Shown here piece after piece: positions 8,375-16,810 of a DNA stretch of 33,404 nt. The position numbers and the translations under genes were made by a program. This DNA comes from Microcaldota archaeon (GTDB taxonomy: Archaea; Micrarchaeota; Micrarchaeia; Micrarchaeales; CABMGC01). Position 1 is the first letter of the stretch; every line of letters starts with the position of its first letter. The stretch spans positions 1-33,404 of the forward strand of contig JASHTX010000059.1 in assembly GCA_030040335.1 (NCBI GenBank), in the 5' to 3' direction. The notes below the pieces were generated by a model, which ran no database searches, was not told where the DNA came from, and saw only the letters and a list, made by a program, of their open reading frames with translations.

Positions 8375-9929
8375 GTTCGACCGAATCATTTCCTATCACT
8401 ATGACCTTCGCATATTTTTCACCTCTCCTGCGCAGCATTCTTTCCGTGTCTTCAGGCCTTTTCAGCCCTGTCTCGTACTCTATCGCGATCTTCTCGCCGT
8501 CCTTGTAGGCAATCACGTCGGGTCCGTAGGCATTATTGTAAACCATGTTTCTGATGCCGTTCTCGGTGAGATACTTGCTTATCAGGCTGACCATGATGTC
8601 GTGCTCTGCGCTGTTCCTCGGCATTGCGATATACCATGCACCTTCAAAGGGTGGCTCGGACACAACATGGTATCCGATTATTCCGGTTTTTATCAACTCG
8701 ATCAGCGACCTCGTCACTTCTTCCTGTTCGAATCCCTCGTTTCTGAGTCTCTCTTCGAGCTCGCGTTTGCTCACTATCCCCTTTGCCAGATCAACTATCC
8801 GGTGGACAGGGTCCCTGATTGCTGGCCTAAATCGCAGGCACCTAACTATTTTAGGACTCCTGTCATATGCCAGCTGCACCAGCGCGCAGCCGCGCTGGAG
8901 CTCCCTCAGCGCCTTCCTCACTTCGATGAACCTGTTGTACTCAGTGCCGGCTGCAATTATGTTGGCGATGTAGTTCTGCTCTTCAGGTTCCCTCTGCGTG
9001 AATGCGATCAGCGTAGCTGCGTTGCTCCTTATTTCCTTGTCCAGCGCCTTTGCCCGCTGCGCTATGGCGATCATGCCTAGGCCATACTTCCTGCCCTCTG
9101 CAACCAACCTTGCCACGACCGGGCTGTCCTGGAGTTTTTCCGCCTCGTCTATGACAATATAGAACCTCCTTTTGCTTCCTGATGCGCTGCCCTGCAGGAG
9201 GTTTGCATATATCTTCCTTAGTATACTCTCCATATAGAGCGCCTGTGCTTCTGAGCTATGCAGACTTGCGAGCGAGAAGACAGACCTGGAGTTCAGCAGG
9301 CTGCCAACGCTGACGCTCCTCTGGAACTGCTCTCCGGCTACTGCGAGCAGGCGCTTCTCAAGCGCGTCGAGCACGTTCTGCTCCGGCTTTGATCTTGACC
9401 TGCGCTTGAAGACCTTTATCGTGTAAAGCAGGCTGTGCATATTCGGCGTGCGCTCCTTGACAGCGCTTATCCAGTACGTGTATGCGATGCACCTGTAGAG
9501 CGTGCCAGCCTGCACCTCTCCGAGATGGAGCACACGCTTGAACATGCCGGTTATCTCTGATGTGCGTTCCCTCTCTGTTAGGCCGTCAAGGTCAAAGATA
9601 TTCACAGCGTGTATACTCGCGTCGTAGATCACGGCATGAATATCTTTCGCACCCTCCACATACTCTGCGTGCGGGTCCAGTACAAGAAAGTTTGCTCCGT
9701 GCCCTGCTAGCTGCCTGAGGATCAGCTTGCATGCGTTGCTCTTGCCGGCCCCACTCTCACCGGTTATCATCACGTGCCGGTTCGTACTTTTGTCCAGGTT
9801 AAGCCTCATGGATTTGAAGTACCTTCTTTGCCATTGCCATCTCAAAAGACCAAAGCGCCTCACTAGGCGCAACTCGCGATGGACTTTGCCGAGAGTTATA
9901 GAGTTTCTGTTTTTGAAAAAAGTAAACAT
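8352..9929 (-). CDS. HerA/VirB4-type ATPase with C-terminal HTH-like and putative PD-(D/E)XK-like region
   Basis: Start assigned at MFTFFKNRNS (ATG at 9929) rather than the ORF start. Walker A GESGAGKSNACK, HerA-like LVLDPHAEYVEG, Walker B FYIVIDEAEKL. C-terminal GPDVIAYKDGEKIAIEYETGLKRPEDTERMLRRRGEKYAKVIVIG. Confidence 0.87.
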   Translation of the reverse strand: MFTFFKNRNSITLGKVHRELRLVRRFGLLRWQWQRRYFKSMRLNLDKSTNRHVMITGESGAGKSNACKLILRQLAGHGANFLVLDPHAEYVEGAKDIHAVIYDASIHAVNIFDLDGLTERERTSEITGMFKRVLHLGEVQAGTLYRCIAYTYWISAVKERTPNMHSLLYTIKVFKRRSRSKPEQNVLDALEKRLLAVAGEQFQRSVSVGSLLNSRSVFSLASLHSSEAQALYMESILRKIYANLLQGSASGSKRRFYIVIDEAEKLQDSPVVARLVAEGRKYGLGMIAIAQRAKALDKEIRSNAATLIAFTQREPEEQNYIANIIAAGTEYNRFIEVRKALRELQRGCALVQLAYDRSPKIVRCLRFRPAIRDPVHRIVDLAKGIVSKRELEERLRNEGFEQEEVTRSLIELIKTGIIGYHVVSEPPFEGAWYIAMPRNSAEHDIMVSLISKYLTENGIRNMVYNNAYGPDVIAYKDGEKIAIEYETGLKRPEDTERMLRRRGEKYAKVIVIGNDSVELRDVPPS

Positions 9930-10022
9930 AATTTCACCAATGCTGCCCGACTTTAGAGGGTGAACATCGCAGCGGGCAGGAATAAAGCCAACCCTTTTAT
10001 ATCGGGAAAAGACAATGCCAGC

Positions 10023-10733
10023 ATGGAAAAGGGCAGGTCGCAAGAGGGCAGGACGTCTGAATTCATGGGTGTGAAGTACCTGCGGCGCCAGCACGAGCTG
10101 GAGCTCATAGGCACCAACATCTACACCTCTGGAGCTGCACATTCTGGCATCGGAAACATTCACGAATTACTTGACAGCGAGTGGATAAAGGATACGGGAG
10201 GCAGGAGCGGCAAGAAAGCAACGTCAGAGTACCAGTACCTCTGTTTCCCGCCCAGCCATCAACTCAGGACAGGGCTTGTCAGCGAGGAGGTGCTTGATGA
10301 CATAAAGAGCAATGGGAAAACGGTGCTGAGCGTGGGCGCTGGCTACGCCTTCACCGAACGAGTGTTGGTCAAGAAGCTTGGAGTGAATGCGGAGCAGATA
10401 ACGCTGGCAGACCGCGCGAACGTTATGCCGAAGGGTTTCAAGACCCTTCTCTTCGACATGGAAGAGGAATGGAAGCTCGGAGGCAAGAAGTATGACTACA
10501 TACTCTTCGCCCAATCCATAATACTGCCGAACGAGAGGTCGAAAAGGATGGGCAGGATACTAGAGAAGGCATACGCTGCGCTGAACGATGAAGGGCAGAT
10601 CAGAATCACCGGCACGTTCAGCCCAGAAGAAATAACAAACCTCAGAATATGGCTCGGAAAGAGGCATCCTGAAGCCGAGCTTGCAACAGACGACGAATTG
10701 TACCTCATTGTGATAAGGAAGGGCATACGGTGA
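10023..10733 (+). CDS. Uncharacterised protein with SAM-methyltransferase-like Rossmann core
   Basis: VLSVGAGYAFTERVLVKKLGVNAEQITLADRANVMPKGFKTLLFDMEEEWKLGGKKYDYILFAQSIIL resembles motif I-III order. ATG at 10023 preferred over GTG 9960: TATA-like CTTTTATATCGG near 9990-10000 implies a leaderless transcript. Confidence 0.55.
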   Translation: MEKGRSQEGRTSEFMGVKYLRRQHELELIGTNIYTSGAAHSGIGNIHELLDSEWIKDTGGRSGKKATSEYQYLCFPPSHQLRTGLVSEEVLDDIKSNGKTVLSVGAGYAFTERVLVKKLGVNAEQITLADRANVMPKGFKTLLFDMEEEWKLGGKKYDYILFAQSIILPNERSKRMGRILEKAYAALNDEGQIRITGTFSPEEITNLRIWLGKRHPEAELATDDELYLIVIRKGIR

Positions 10734-10809
10734 AGTAGCTGGCGCTTTGCCCAAGACTACGGCATTCTTTTTTGAAAATATCATAGCGTAGAATTCACCT
10801 CTTACAAGA

Positions 10810-10827
10810 TAACCAGTTTCCTGGTTA
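10810..10827. promoter_or_regulatory. Perfect inverted repeat TAACCAG-TTTC-CTGGTTA
   Basis: 7-bp perfect arms with 4-nt spacer, about 95 nt upstream of the 10921 ORF. Confidence 0.6.
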
Positions 10828-10920
10828 AAAGTGAATATTTTACCAACAAATAAATATGGGAAAATACCCTTATGTTACGTAGTTTTGCCTGATTTAGAAC
10901 TCGGAAGCTAGGAGGATGAG

Positions 10921-11595
10921 ATGACAAAAGCAGTGAAGCAAAGGGAAAAGGGAAGCGAAGACCTGAGCGCGTTCCTTACGAAGTACCCTGTGTTCAACGC
11001 CAGACAAGAAGAAGACAAGATGCACCTGCTGGCGAGATACGATCGCATAAAGGCGCTCTGGAGGGCGGACACAGAGCCGGATCTGAGGGCAAGGGGTAAG
11101 GATACAGTGACGCTCATGTATATGGTCAGCGCCTTCAAGCCTCCGAATGCAATCACAGTTGACCTCTCTTATCCCGATCAGGAGTGGCCAAACGCCCATC
11201 ATGAAGTTGACATCCACGTGACTTTCAGTTATGCGGGCAGGAAGAAGACTGTCTCTATGGGGCCTTTCCCAACTGTTGGGGAGCTTTCGCTGCCAGAGAA
11301 AGCGCGAATTTGGATGGCATTGAAACCCAAGAGCGATGACTCATCTGAAGCGGTCCAGCACGTGGCAGAGGTGATGGTGGGAAGAGACAAGAACGCAGGG
11401 GACCAGTTGTATCCGGAGTTCGATGACCATCAGGGGGCGATGACCACAAGCCTTGAGGCGCTTGGTTATAAGAAGGTAAGCGGGCCCGTAATGGTAAAGA
11501 ATACCGGCAGCCCAATAGGGCATGATTTCAGGTATCGGTTCGTGGATGCTCGAGATCTGCAGCGGTTGAGAAGGGCGAGACCGGGCGGGGATTGA
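10921..11595 (+). CDS. Hypothetical protein
   Basis: 224-aa ORF with upstream AT-rich promoter-like segment; no family recognised. Confidence 0.7.
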   Translation: MTKAVKQREKGSEDLSAFLTKYPVFNARQEEDKMHLLARYDRIKALWRADTEPDLRARGKDTVTLMYMVSAFKPPNAITVDLSYPDQEWPNAHHEVDIHVTFSYAGRKKTVSMGPFPTVGELSLPEKARIWMALKPKSDDSSEAVQHVAEVMVGRDKNAGDQLYPEFDDHQGAMTTSLEALGYKKVSGPVMVKNTGSPIGHDFRYRFVDARDLQRLRRARPGGD

Positions 11596-11734
11596 AGGCA
11601 TAATCCAATTATCGAATGGGGGCGGAATCAATTATTTTCTGAATGGGACTATTTATAATGGAACTTTTGCTTACAAAGTGCGAATAACGTCAATACTTAA
11701 ATAGACGGGAAAACAACCATTATGCAGTGAATTT

Positions 11735-12067
11735 ATGACTCGTGTGCGAGATGGAAGCAGGCTCAAAGATCCCAATGAAGGCAGGGTAATGGAAGCGGTA
11801 ATAGCCTTGAGGGACAGGCAGCTAGGCGGAAGGAAGGGCAAGATAACCGAGTCGGCAATACAGAAGAAGATTGGAGGTAAGGCCCGTTCAGAATCACATC
11901 TTGGTCTGCTTGCAATCAACGATATTGCTCAAGAACTGCGAAGGCGCGGATTGCTAGCAGAGGATTCGAAGCTGGGCTATCGGCCTACGGACCGTGACAG
12001 GGCAGCGAAAGAGGTTGCGAAACTGAACCGAACACTTCAGACAAGGAGCTCAGAGTCGGATCTGTAA
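11735..12067 (+). CDS. Hypothetical small basic protein
   Basis: 110 aa; TATA-like ACTTAAATAG near 11694-11703. KITESAIQKKIGGKARSESHLGLLAINDIAQELRRRGLL has possible winged-helix character. Confidence 0.6.
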   Translation: MTRVRDGSRLKDPNEGRVMEAVIALRDRQLGGRKGKITESAIQKKIGGKARSESHLGLLAINDIAQELRRRGLLAEDSKLGYRPTDRDRAAKEVAKLNRTLQTRSSESDL

Positions 12068-12140
12068 TACGTAACTATGATGCAGGAAGTATCATCTGCA
12101 GGCTATGAGCTTCTGGATAGGAAATATCACAGGGAAATGA

Positions 12141-12752
12141 ATGACTGGCACAAAAGAATCAGATAGTAAGGTATTGGACGTCCGCAGCAGGGCCATACTT
12201 GCCAACAGAGGCGTGGTCGGACTGGCGCACATACAGAAAGACCAGATACCAGACCAACTCAGCGAACCCTACATGAAGATGCTCAACAGGACCGATAGGA
12301 AGGAAGGCGATGCGGGGCAATTCGGCCTAGGGATGGCCCATTCGGTGATAGTGCATCTGGGCGCCCTGCCTGCGCCAAAACGCGTTATGCTCATGATCGA
12401 GGAGGACGCAAACCAGAAAACCGTGAATTTCTTCGCTGCAGTGCTCTACGGGCAGGAGGACTTTAACACAGTCCTCTCCTATTACGAGTTTTCATCGGGC
12501 AATGAAAAAGGGCAGGGTCTGAAGACTGTAGATCTTAAGGAGGAGAAGCCGGCACCTGGAAACGCGCCGCTCTATGCGCTGGTTATAGGACCATACAAGC
12601 TGGCCTCTGATGCATACCGCGACAGCATGGCGGTTGAGGAGGACAAGATGCTTGCGATTAGAAGATTTCGGGAAGAGTTTGGGCTGTCGAGCAAAGCGCA
12701 GGTCGAGATACCAAGCCCTGCAACTGAGCCTAGAGCTGAGCACCCGAACTGA
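12141..12752 (+). CDS. Hypothetical protein
   Basis: 203-aa ORF; no family recognised; convergent overlap with nfo. Confidence 0.68.
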   Translation: MTGTKESDSKVLDVRSRAILANRGVVGLAHIQKDQIPDQLSEPYMKMLNRTDRKEGDAGQFGLGMAHSVIVHLGALPAPKRVMLMIEEDANQKTVNFFAAVLYGQEDFNTVLSYYEFSSGNEKGQGLKTVDLKEEKPAPGNAPLYALVIGPYKLASDAYRDSMAVEEDKMLAIRRFREEFGLSSKAQVEIPSPATEPRAEHPN

Positions 12753-13569
12753 CGATCCTCCTAACCAGCCTCAGCTCGCCCTCTCCGGAGTGCTCCCCAG
12801 GGGTCTCGAGTATCATGGGCTTCGAACGTAGTTCCTCGTTTGCCAAAAGGGTTTCGAAACCGCTCCTGCCTATCTTACCGAAGCCTATGTTCTCGTGCCT
12901 GTCCAGTCCAGAGCCGCACTGGTACTTCGAATCGTTGAGATGTATTACGTGTATTCTGGAGACGTCAAGGGTGTGGAGCACGTCATCAATAACCTCTGGC
13001 TTTGTTATGTCGTAGCCTGCCGCGAAGATGTGACAAGTGTCTATGCAGAAACCAAGGTTTTTGGGGCCTATGCTGTTGTACAGCCCTACAAGGTCATCCA
13101 GGTCTGAGCCGACGCTGTTCCTCTGCCCAGCCTCGTTCTCCATAAGAATGTAGGTGTTCTTCGCTGCAGATGTCGCAAGCCTTACCGCTTCCCTCACTCG
13201 CTCGAATCCCTTCTCTTTGCCCTCGCCCAGATGGCTGCCCAGGTGTATGACAAGGTACTTCACGCCGAGCGCTTCGCACCTGTAGACTGCGTCTAGATAA
13301 GCCGCCTTGGTCTTCTCATAGACCTCTTCCCTGGGGGATGCGGGATTGGGGAGATAGGACATGTGTGCTATGACAGGCCTTATGCCGTATGATCTCTCCT
13401 TTGCTGTGAACCTCTCTAGCTCTCCGGTCTCGAGTGCTTTGGTGCTCCAGCTGCGTGGGTTCGTAAGGAAGAGCTGCATGCATGTGCATCCCAGATCCCT
13501 GGCGCGATCGAAGGCAAGGTCAAGGCTGGCAGAAATAGAAACGTGGTAGCCGATGCGGAGCATGGGCAT
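12730..13569 (-). CDS. nfo: Endonuclease IV (apurinic/apyrimidinic endonuclease)
   Basis: LRIGYHVSISASLDLAFDRARDLGCTCMQLFLTNPRSW, YLVIHLGSHLGEGKEKG, ILMENEAGQRNSVGSDLDDL, GFCIDTCHIFAAGYDI, HVIHLNDSKYQCGSGLDRHENIGFGKIG: canonical motifs. True start may be M3. Confidence 0.96.
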   Translation of the reverse strand: MPMLRIGYHVSISASLDLAFDRARDLGCTCMQLFLTNPRSWSTKALETGELERFTAKERSYGIRPVIAHMSYLPNPASPREEVYEKTKAAYLDAVYRCEALGVKYLVIHLGSHLGEGKEKGFERVREAVRLATSAAKNTYILMENEAGQRNSVGSDLDDLVGLYNSIGPKNLGFCIDTCHIFAAGYDITKPEVIDDVLHTLDVSRIHVIHLNDSKYQCGSGLDRHENIGFGKIGRSGFETLLANEELRSKPMILETPGEHSGEGELRLVRRIVSSGAQL

Positions 13570-13605
13570 ACTTGCAAAGCCGCGTTATTTATATCCAGAA
13601 GCAGG

Positions 13606-14340
13606 TCACTCTTGCTTCCCGGAATTGCCCGCCGGAAGCCGGTTCGCCTTGATCACTGAGCTGAGCTCGGCAATCTCGGTCCCGGTGACATTGAGATATT
13701 CAACAAGGTACTCTTGCAGTCCTCTGTACTCCTTCTTTCCGTATCCGCTGGCATAGATGAATGCACCGACAAGCGGCATCAGAGGTGCCGAATCGTCTCC
13801 GATTACGGCCCTGAGATTCGTCTTTCTCACCAGCGACACAGAGTCCTGAATCAACTCGCGCGTTAGCGCATAAGCATAGCCCACAGCCTCTATGCCTTCA
13901 ACCAGTTTCTGCGCGGTCGTCTCTATCCACCTTTCTTCTTTAATCTGCTGCTTTTCCTGCCCCCATGTCTGCCTTCCGGGTTTGTGACGATTCTTCTCTG
14001 TTACGGGCTCAATCTGGCTTGCTGCAGGGTCGGCTTTCTCAGTACTGACTGCTACTTTGGCCTGTACAGGTTTTGGCGCGCTCGCTGCCCTGGTCTGCTC
14101 CAGCTCCTCGAGCCGGTCCACCTCGCTCCTCAACTTTGCGAGCCTTATCAGATTCTCGACTCTCTCGCTGGCGTCCTTGTATGGGACGCGCTCTGGATCC
14201 AGCCAGTCCTTGCCAGTCTGGACCACGTCTCCGCATACATTGCAGACGCCAACCCCGCGCTTGTCGTACTTGACTGAGCCGGAGTTGCACTTCAGACACG
14301 GAGTCGGGCTTCTCAGCTTATACTTGTTGTTTTCACTCAT
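13606..14340 (-). CDS. Divergent TFB-like protein: TFIIB-type zinc ribbon plus single cyclin-like C-terminal region
   Basis: PCLKCNSGSVKYDKRGVGVCNVCGDVVQTGKDWLDPERVPY (CxxC-N15-CxxC followed by D/W/PE block like TFB ribbon), charged linker, then LMPLVGAFIYASGYGKKEYRGLQEYLVEYLNVTGTEIAELSSVI. Start at 14340 from TATA-like CATAAATAAGC at about 14414-14424. Confidence 0.68.
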   Translation of the reverse strand: MSENNKYKLRSPTPCLKCNSGSVKYDKRGVGVCNVCGDVVQTGKDWLDPERVPYKDASERVENLIRLAKLRSEVDRLEELEQTRAASAPKPVQAKVAVSTEKADPAASQIEPVTEKNRHKPGRQTWGQEKQQIKEERWIETTAQKLVEGIEAVGYAYALTRELIQDSVSLVRKTNLRAVIGDDSAPLMPLVGAFIYASGYGKKEYRGLQEYLVEYLNVTGTEIAELSSVIKANRLPAGNSGKQE

Positions 14341-14453
14341 TTTCACACCGGCGCGGGTATGTGCATTACCAGCAAGTCCGCGTTTTCCCGAGAGCAAGTA
14401 GATACTGTTTTCCGCTTATTTATGCATTGACTTTGGATCCTGAGCAGATGCGG

Positions 14454-15680
14454 TCAGGCTTTGAGCGCGACCTTCGAGCCGGTCTTGCTCATGGTAATCG
14501 CCTCTGCTGTATCGCGTATCACGTGGTTCCTCACCTGCGCCTCGTTAGATGCGCGCTTGAGCAGGCCGCTCTCGTACTCAGTTCCCTTGCCCGCAAGGTA
14601 GATGTAAGCGAAGGTCATCGCACGCGTAGATGGCGGGTTCTTGCCCAGCAGTTCGCTGAGCGTGGCAAAATCGGTTTCAGAGGCCAGTTTCATTGCCGGA
14701 CCTCTCAGTTCCTCTGGCAGGCTGCCGAGCTGCACCTTGCCTATTTCATCGATGACCTCTTTCTTGTCCCGCCCTGTCTTTAGCCCTTCTGCTACATCTC
14801 TTCCCATAGCCTGGCTTTGCTCTCGTGCATCAGGCTGAACTGGAGAACTATCATCTCGCAAATGCGGAGGTTCTGGAGGCTTGGGTTCCCTGGAATCGGG
14901 GATATCTGGTTGAATAGGAGGCAGCGGTTGCCCCGCTTCAGAGTATGCGGGAACAGTCTGCGCATGCTTGCTGGCTGCCCTGTGGGATCTGTTATTGACC
15001 GTAGTGGTATGCAGGCCGAGCCCATCCAGCTCGATTTTCAGTATGCGGAAAGCGGATTCGATGGTTCCTGTAGAAAAGCCGGAGGCAGATGCGAAATTTA
15101 CCATCGTCTTGCCCTCCTGTTCCATGAGAGAAGCGGCGTACATGCAAACGGCCGTGACCTTGACCGGACTAGTATTAATTGCGAAAAATGCCTTCCTTCC
15201 CTCGGCCTTGTCGATGATCTCCATCGTCCGCTGCGCTGTCCTCTCCGACACGCCAGTTTGGAAACTTAGTCTCTTGACAAAGTCCTTGGGTCCCAGATCC
15301 TTCTCTGTAAGGCTTAACAGAGAATGCAGCTCATTGTAGTCGCTCCCGAGTTTGGCCCTGTTCTCGCCAAAATCCCCGGGAAACATTCCAGCAAACTCCG
15401 GGAGCGTTATGGGAATTCCGATCACCCTTATTGCGGAATAGACGGCAACATTGGCTGCTCGTTGGTACGACCGCGTAGACGCGAAGTTCCTATCAAGGCC
15501 TTCCATGTAGTGGCGCGCGGCCAGCGTTTTCACTTCTCGTGCATCGCCGAGCCCGTAAACCTCGAAGAGCGTATCCAGCGCCGCGAAAGGCTGAGTCAGG
15601 TATGGATGGTTTGAAGGTATTTCAGATATGCCTGCCGACGTCGCATTTTGTCGCATGGCTGAGTCTGAATCTCCTGACAT
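14454..15680 (-). CDS. TFB-like core (two cyclin-like repeats) lacking an N-terminal zinc ribbon, with long C-terminal extension
   Basis: TRSYQRAANVAVYSAIRVIGIPITLPEFAGMF (repeat 1) and FVKRLSFQTGVSERTAQRTMEIIDKAEGRKAFFAINTSPVKVTAVCMYAASLMEQEGKTMVNFASASGFSTGTIESAFRIL (repeat 2) follow the TFB pattern; no CxxC pairs at the N-terminus. Confidence 0.72.
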   Translation of the reverse strand: MSGDSDSAMRQNATSAGISEIPSNHPYLTQPFAALDTLFEVYGLGDAREVKTLAARHYMEGLDRNFASTRSYQRAANVAVYSAIRVIGIPITLPEFAGMFPGDFGENRAKLGSDYNELHSLLSLTEKDLGPKDFVKRLSFQTGVSERTAQRTMEIIDKAEGRKAFFAINTSPVKVTAVCMYAASLMEQEGKTMVNFASASGFSTGTIESAFRILKIELDGLGLHTTTVNNRSHRAASKHAQTVPAYSEAGQPLPPIQPDIPDSREPKPPEPPHLRDDSSPVQPDAREQSQAMGRDVAEGLKTGRDKKEVIDEIGKVQLGSLPEELRGPAMKLASETDFATLSELLGKNPPSTRAMTFAYIYLAGKGTEYESGLLKRASNEAQVRNHVIRDTAEAITMSKTGSKVALKA

Positions 15681-15743
15681 ACCCTCAGAAGCTATTCCGT
15701 TCTAGCCTATTTAACCATTTGTAGAGGTTCGTTAGCAAGGCGC

Positions 15744-16184
15744 TTAATGAATGAGAGTGCTCTTTATCCTCTCCCTTAAAGCTGCGCCGTGCAGCTGCTT
15801 GTCGGCAGTTAAGAATTCATCGCAATTGGCATGCGCAAAGGATGCAATCTGGAGCGCGTCTGCGATGTAGATGTGGTTCCTGACCACATAGCCTAGGGAG
15901 TTAATGATGAGTTCGGAAGAGAGCCCAACAAATTCGATCCTGTTTGACGCTGCGAGCGTCTTGATTTCGTTCAGCAGCTCATCAACCAAAGCTTCAAGCT
16001 TTACCTTTCCTGTTCTTTCCTGCTTATCAAAAATCCCTACAATCTCCCCTATGTTCCAATAAGAAGTATAGATGACCAAATTTCCGACCCTCGCCTCCTC
16101 GAATATCTTGTCTATGCTTGGTGATCCATCCTCGAAGATGTACCTTTTGACGAGACTGCTAGTGTCCAAGTATACGCTTCTCAC
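15744..16184 (-). CDS. PIN-domain ribonuclease toxin (VapC-like)
   Basis: MRSVYLDTSSLVKRYIFEDGS ... HIYIADALQIASFAHANCDEFLTADKQLHGAA: PIN acidic residues YLDTSSLVK, ADAL, TADKQL. Confidence 0.9.
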   Translation of the reverse strand: MRSVYLDTSSLVKRYIFEDGSPSIDKIFEEARVGNLVIYTSYWNIGEIVGIFDKQERTGKVKLEALVDELLNEIKTLAASNRIEFVGLSSELIINSLGYVVRNHIYIADALQIASFAHANCDEFLTADKQLHGAALRERIKSTLIH

Positions 16185-16446
16185 GATCTTCCCTCATTTC
16201 CCTCAGCACCTTGGTGGAGTTAAGGCCTGTTCTTATCTTTCCCCTTCTTCTGATGACCTCTTCAGAGCTTATGTATCTTAGTTTTACACCGAATTGTCTC
16301 GCCAGGTCTTCTATCCAAGAATCTCCGATTGACCTGAAAAGGTCCTCAACGGCCTTGCTTACGCTCTCTCCTTTCCCTACCAGGCGTACTCTGGCATTCT
16401 TCAGCAACTCATCATCCACCGAAAGGGTGAGCTTCCTTTTGACCAT
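16159..16446 (-). CDS. VapB-like antitoxin
   Basis: MVKRKLTLSVDDELLKNARVRLVGKGESVSKAVEDLFRS: ribbon-helix-helix-like N-terminus; overlaps the PIN gene by 26 bp. Confidence 0.83.
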   Translation of the reverse strand: MVKRKLTLSVDDELLKNARVRLVGKGESVSKAVEDLFRSIGDSWIEDLARQFGVKLRYISSEEVIRRRGKIRTGLNSTKVLREMREDREKRILGH

Positions 16447-16810
16447 GTACGTATATACGTATATACGTATAAATACCTTCCTGTGCAGTGAGCCCGGGGA
16501 GGGGCGGCTGTACCGCCTCCTCCAAAGTAGACTGCCTCAGTGATCCTATCCCGAGAAAGTGCCTCGCTTCACTAGGACTCAGCACGCCGGATATTTCCAG
16601 GGCCTCGACGATTTCCGAGAGGTCCCCTTTGTGCTGGAGGTCGAAGAGCGCATCTATTATGCACAGCGCCATGTTCCGGCGCTCCTCTTCGAGAATGATG
16701 CCGTCACCCGAACGGGTAACCATGTACCTGTTCATCAGCACCACCTCGAGCTCCTTCCGCAACAGCCTATACTTCTTCCCAGACCCATAGTTTCCACTCA
16801 CTCTCACCAT
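16412..16810 (-). CDS. Hypothetical protein
   Basis: From M16 of the supplied ORF: MVRVSGNYGSGKKYRLLRKELEVVLMNRYMVTRSGDGIILEEERRNMALCIIDALFDLQHKGDLSEIVEALEISGVLSPSEARHFLGIGSL...; C-terminus reads through the TACGTATA repeats. Confidence 0.55.
   Translation of the reverse strand: MVRVSGNYGSGKKYRLLRKELEVVLMNRYMVTRSGDGIILEEERRNMALCIIDALFDLQHKGDLSEIVEALEISGVLSPSEARHFLGIGSLRQSTLEEAVQPPLPGLTAQEGIYTYIRIYVHGQKEAHPFGG
16448..16471. promoter_or_regulatory. Three perfect tandem copies of TACGTATA (putative VapB operator)
   Basis: TACGTATA x3 exactly, immediately upstream of the antitoxin ATG (16446) and next to the minus-strand TATA-like GTATTTATA. Confidence 0.8.

Noticed and set aside
8545-9080. Plus-strand ORFs under the HerA-like ATPase
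   Set aside because: Antisense to strong Walker-motif coding sequence; no independent support.
8352-12752. Two convergent gene pairs each overlapping by exactly 23 bp (8352-8374 and 12730-12752)
   Set aside because: A curious match in length, but short convergent overlaps are common in compact archaeal genomes and the two overlap sequences are not similar.
16448-16471. Possibility that the TACGTATA repeats are a CRISPR array
   Set aside because: Only 8-bp units with no spacers; far better explained as an operator. No CRISPR array or cas gene was seen in the window.
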